Shown piece after piece: positions 5,873-7,560 of a DNA stretch of 7,560 bases. Source of the stretch: Gemmataceae bacterium (GTDB lineage Bacteria; Planctomycetota; Planctomycetia; Gemmatales; Gemmataceae); NCBI GenBank assembly GCA_947490035.1, contig CANLGS010000178.1:1-7560 (forward strand), given 5' to 3'. The notes beneath the pieces are model-generated. The model was given only the letters and a program-made list of their open reading frames with translations. It made no database searches and was not told the DNA's origin. Within the stretch, counting starts at the first letter, position 1. Every line of letters starts with the position of its first letter. The position numbers were made by a program, and so were the translations under genes.

Positions 5873-7228
5873 ATGAATGACACTCCGCCGACGCCTCCGG
5901 TTGCTCACGCTCCCGGCTCGCCTGACCCCCGCTCGCCGAAGAAGTCCGCGCTCCTCATCGTGTGGCTGGTCGTGTTCATCGACCTGCTGGGCTTCGGCAT
6001 CGTCCTGCCCGTTCTCCCGCGACAGGCGGGGCTGTACCTCTCAGCGCTTAACCTCGACGAGATCACGCGCGGCGTCGTCATCGGCGTGCTGTTCTCCGTG
6101 TTCTCGCTCATGCAGTTCGTGTTCTCGCCGATGTGGGGACGCGTCTCCGACCGCATCGGCCGGCGGCCGGTGCTGCTCGTCAGCCTGCTCGGGTCGGTGG
6201 TCTTCTACGCGCTCTACGCGTTCGCCGTCACGCTCGACCCGAACACGCAGCCGGAACTCGCCCTCTTGTTGATGCTCCTCGCGCGAATCGGGGCCGGCAT
6301 CGCGGGCGCGAGCGTCGGCACCGCGGCGGCCGTGATCGCCGACTGCACCACGCCCGAAAAGCGCGCCAAAGGAATGGCGCTCATCGGCATCGCGTTCGGG
6401 GCCGGGTTCACACTCGGGCCGCTCATCGCGTACTTCGGGTTGGCACTGTTCGCACAGGAGCCGTGGGGCGTCGGCGCCCTTGCGTCAGGTTTGTCGCTCG
6501 TGGCGCTGCTCATCGCGCTCGCGATTTTCAAGGAGACGCGCGACCCGAACAACAAGGCCGAAAAAGCGTTCTTCAGCCTCGCGAAGACGCGCGAAGTGTT
6601 GGCGATGCCGACCATCGGCGCGCTGGTGCTGATCTACTTCCTGGCGATCTTCGCGTTCGCCAACTTCGAGGCCACGCTCGCGCTGCTCACGAAGTCCGCG
6701 TTCAACATGGCGGACAACGACAACTTCCTGGTGTTCGCGTTCGTCGGCGCGGTGCTGACGTTCGCGGGCGGGTCGTACCGGCCGATGGTGAAGAAGCGCG
6801 GCGAGGAGAAGTTGCTGAAGGCCGGCCTCGGGATGATGATCCTGGGCCTCGCGCTGGTCGGCGTGATGGCGCTGCTCGCGTCCATGCCCGACACACGCGG
6901 CGCGGGTTATCTGAAGCCGCTGTTCTACGTCGCGATCGCCGTCTCGGTGATCGGCTTCGCGTTCGTGAACCCGTCGGTGTCGGCGCTGGTGTCGAAGCGG
7001 TCGGACCCGGCGCGGCAGGGCGAAGTGCTGGGCGTGAACCAGTCGTTCGCGTCGCTCGGCCGCATCCTCGGGCCGTTCCTCGGATCGGTCTTGTTCCAAG
7101 CGGAACCGTCGCGCACACTACCGTACCTCGCGGCCGTCGTCACGCTCCTCGCGGTCGGCGCGCTGCTGCCGCGGGTGAAGGCGAACCCCGCCCGCGAGGG
7201 CGGGGGTGGCGAGTCGAGGGCACCGTGA
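5873..7228 (+). CDS. MFS transporter, DHA1 drug/H+ antiporter type (TetA-like)
   Basis: The 451-residue inner-membrane protein is a major facilitator, probably exporting a small molecule by proton antiport. About 12 hydrophobic segments are visible, near residues 26-47, 66-86, 99-119, 128-148, 168-188, 198-218, 246-264, 284-301, 316-336, 349-366, 391-409 and 416-432. FIDLLGFGIVLPVLP at 35-49 is the motif D1 typical of TetA-like DHA1 members. GRVSDRIGRR at 89-98 is motif A, R138 in LLARIGAGIAG is motif B, and GFTLGP at 178-183 is motif C, an antiporter mark. A weak second motif A lies at 299-309. The substrate is unknown and resistance should not be assumed. I chose ATG 5873; GTG 5840 in frame would add 11 residues, and neither has a clear ribosome site. 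The C-terminal tail after residue 435 is encoded by an inverted repeat. Confidence 0.93.
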   Translation: MNDTPPTPPVAHAPGSPDPRSPKKSALLIVWLVVFIDLLGFGIVLPVLPRQAGLYLSALNLDEITRGVVIGVLFSVFSLMQFVFSPMWGRVSDRIGRRPVLLVSLLGSVVFYALYAFAVTLDPNTQPELALLLMLLARIGAGIAGASVGTAAAVIADCTTPEKRAKGMALIGIAFGAGFTLGPLIAYFGLALFAQEPWGVGALASGLSLVALLIALAIFKETRDPNNKAEKAFFSLAKTREVLAMPTIGALVLIYFLAIFAFANFEATLALLTKSAFNMADNDNFLVFAFVGAVLTFAGGSYRPMVKKRGEEKLLKAGLGMMILGLALVGVMALLASMPDTRGAGYLKPLFYVAIAVSVIGFAFVNPSVSALVSKRSDPARQGEVLGVNQSFASLGRILGPFLGSVLFQAEPSRTLPYLAAVVTLLAVGALLPRVKANPAREGGGGESRAP

Positions 7229-7257
7229 TACCCCCGCCCTCGCGGGCGGGGTTCGCC
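7180..7257. repeat. Perfect 28-bp inverted repeat spanning the transporter stop codon
   Basis: Arms 7180-7207 and 7230-7257 are exact reverse complements over 28 bp, with a 22-nt loop that contains the transporter TGA stop (7226-7228). The left arm encodes the tail residues ANPAREGGG of the transporter. The right arm ends right before the ribosome site of the next gene (GGGAAGGA, 7258-7265). Each arm has an inner CCGCC/GGCGG mini-stem. No T-run follows, so it is not a standard intrinsic terminator. It resembles a dispersed repeat inserted at a gene end. Confidence 0.88.
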
Positions 7258-7270
7258 GGGAAGGATTCCG

Positions 7271-7560
7271 ATGTCGCTGGACCGGATCGACGCGCGACGG
7301 ATCGCCCTTATCAAGCCGAGCGCGCTGGGCGACATCGTCCACTCGCTGCCGGTGCTGACCGCACTCCGCGCGCGGTTCCCCGCCGCACACATCACCTGGG
7401 TCGTGAACGCCGCTTACGAATCACTCCTCACCGGTCACCCGGATTTAACCGACACGCTCGCGTTCGACCGCGGCGCGCTCAAGGGCGTGCGCGGCGCGGT
7501 CGCGACCGCGTGGACGTTCGCGCGCGAACTCCGCGCCCGCCGGTTCGACCTCGTCATCGA
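7271..7560 (+). CDS. Glycosyltransferase family 9 (heptosyltransferase-like), 3'-partial
   Basis: The first 96 codons are present and the frame stays open to the window edge. Residues 11-37 read IALIKPSALGDIVHSLPVL, then TALRARFP, the signature N-terminus of ADP-heptose:LPS heptosyltransferases (WaaF/WaaC group, GT9). D21 corresponds to the conserved aspartate near the active site in this family. A Rossmann-type second strand, HITWVVNAAYESLL, follows, then a helix and the strand RFDLVI. Such enzymes act at the inner membrane on lipopolysaccharide core or other glycans, but many planctomycete members have unknown acceptors. ATG 7271 is preceded by AAGGA with 5-nt spacing. The gap after the transporter is 42 bp and mostly repeat. 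About 250 more residues are expected beyond the edge. Confidence 0.9.
   Translation, partial: MSLDRIDARRIALIKPSALGDIVHSLPVLTALRARFPAAHITWVVNAAYESLLTGHPDLTDTLAFDRGALKGVRGAVATAWTFARELRARRFDLVI

Noticed and set aside
5726..5908. 60-codon reverse-strand open frame in the divergent gap
   Set aside because: The product is an arginine run from a G/C-only stretch and overlaps the transporter start, with no sign of selection as protein.

Overview
The window is GC-rich, with strong G/C preference at third codon positions. This makes several long but meaningless open frames on the opposite strands. Gene content, the style of the large hypothetical protein at the left, and short dispersed inverted repeats in most gene gaps suggest a planctomycete, most like the Gemmataceae. 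That assignment is inference from recall and no search was run. There are no RNA genes, CRISPR arrays or complete insertion sequences.

Layout from left to right. Positions 1-134 are a C/A-rich leader with little G or T. A forward gene at 135-1577 encodes a 480-residue protein of unknown function whose N-terminus looks missing. Positions 1582-1817 hold a MITE-like element with perfect 34-bp terminal inverted repeats and an AT-richer core, followed by a good sigma70-type promoter. Next come a family 2 glycosyltransferase (1910-2917), a gap with two palindromic repeats, and a class I SAM-dependent methyltransferase (3047-3913). This pair probably serves surface polysaccharide synthesis.

A three-gene reverse-strand cluster (5699 down to 3917) converges on the methyltransferase, with only 3 bp between stop codons. 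Its order is a PolB-type 3'-5' exonuclease-like protein whose first acidic motif is replaced, then two related small proteins resembling DUF4365 (PD-(D/E)XK-like). The first of the two keeps a plausible D...QxK site; the second has lost both the D and the K. The genes are 6 bp apart and then overlap by 8 bp, so they are probably co-translated. This pairing of an altered exonuclease with an intact and a degenerate nuclease-like paralogue is the most unusual content here.

A 173-bp divergent gap leads to a forward MFS drug/H+ antiporter-type transporter (5873-7228). Its last codons and stop lie in a perfect 28-bp inverted repeat. A GT9 (heptosyltransferase-like) gene begins at 7271 and runs off the window. 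Three of the eight genes (GT2, methyltransferase, GT9) therefore point to envelope glycan synthesis.
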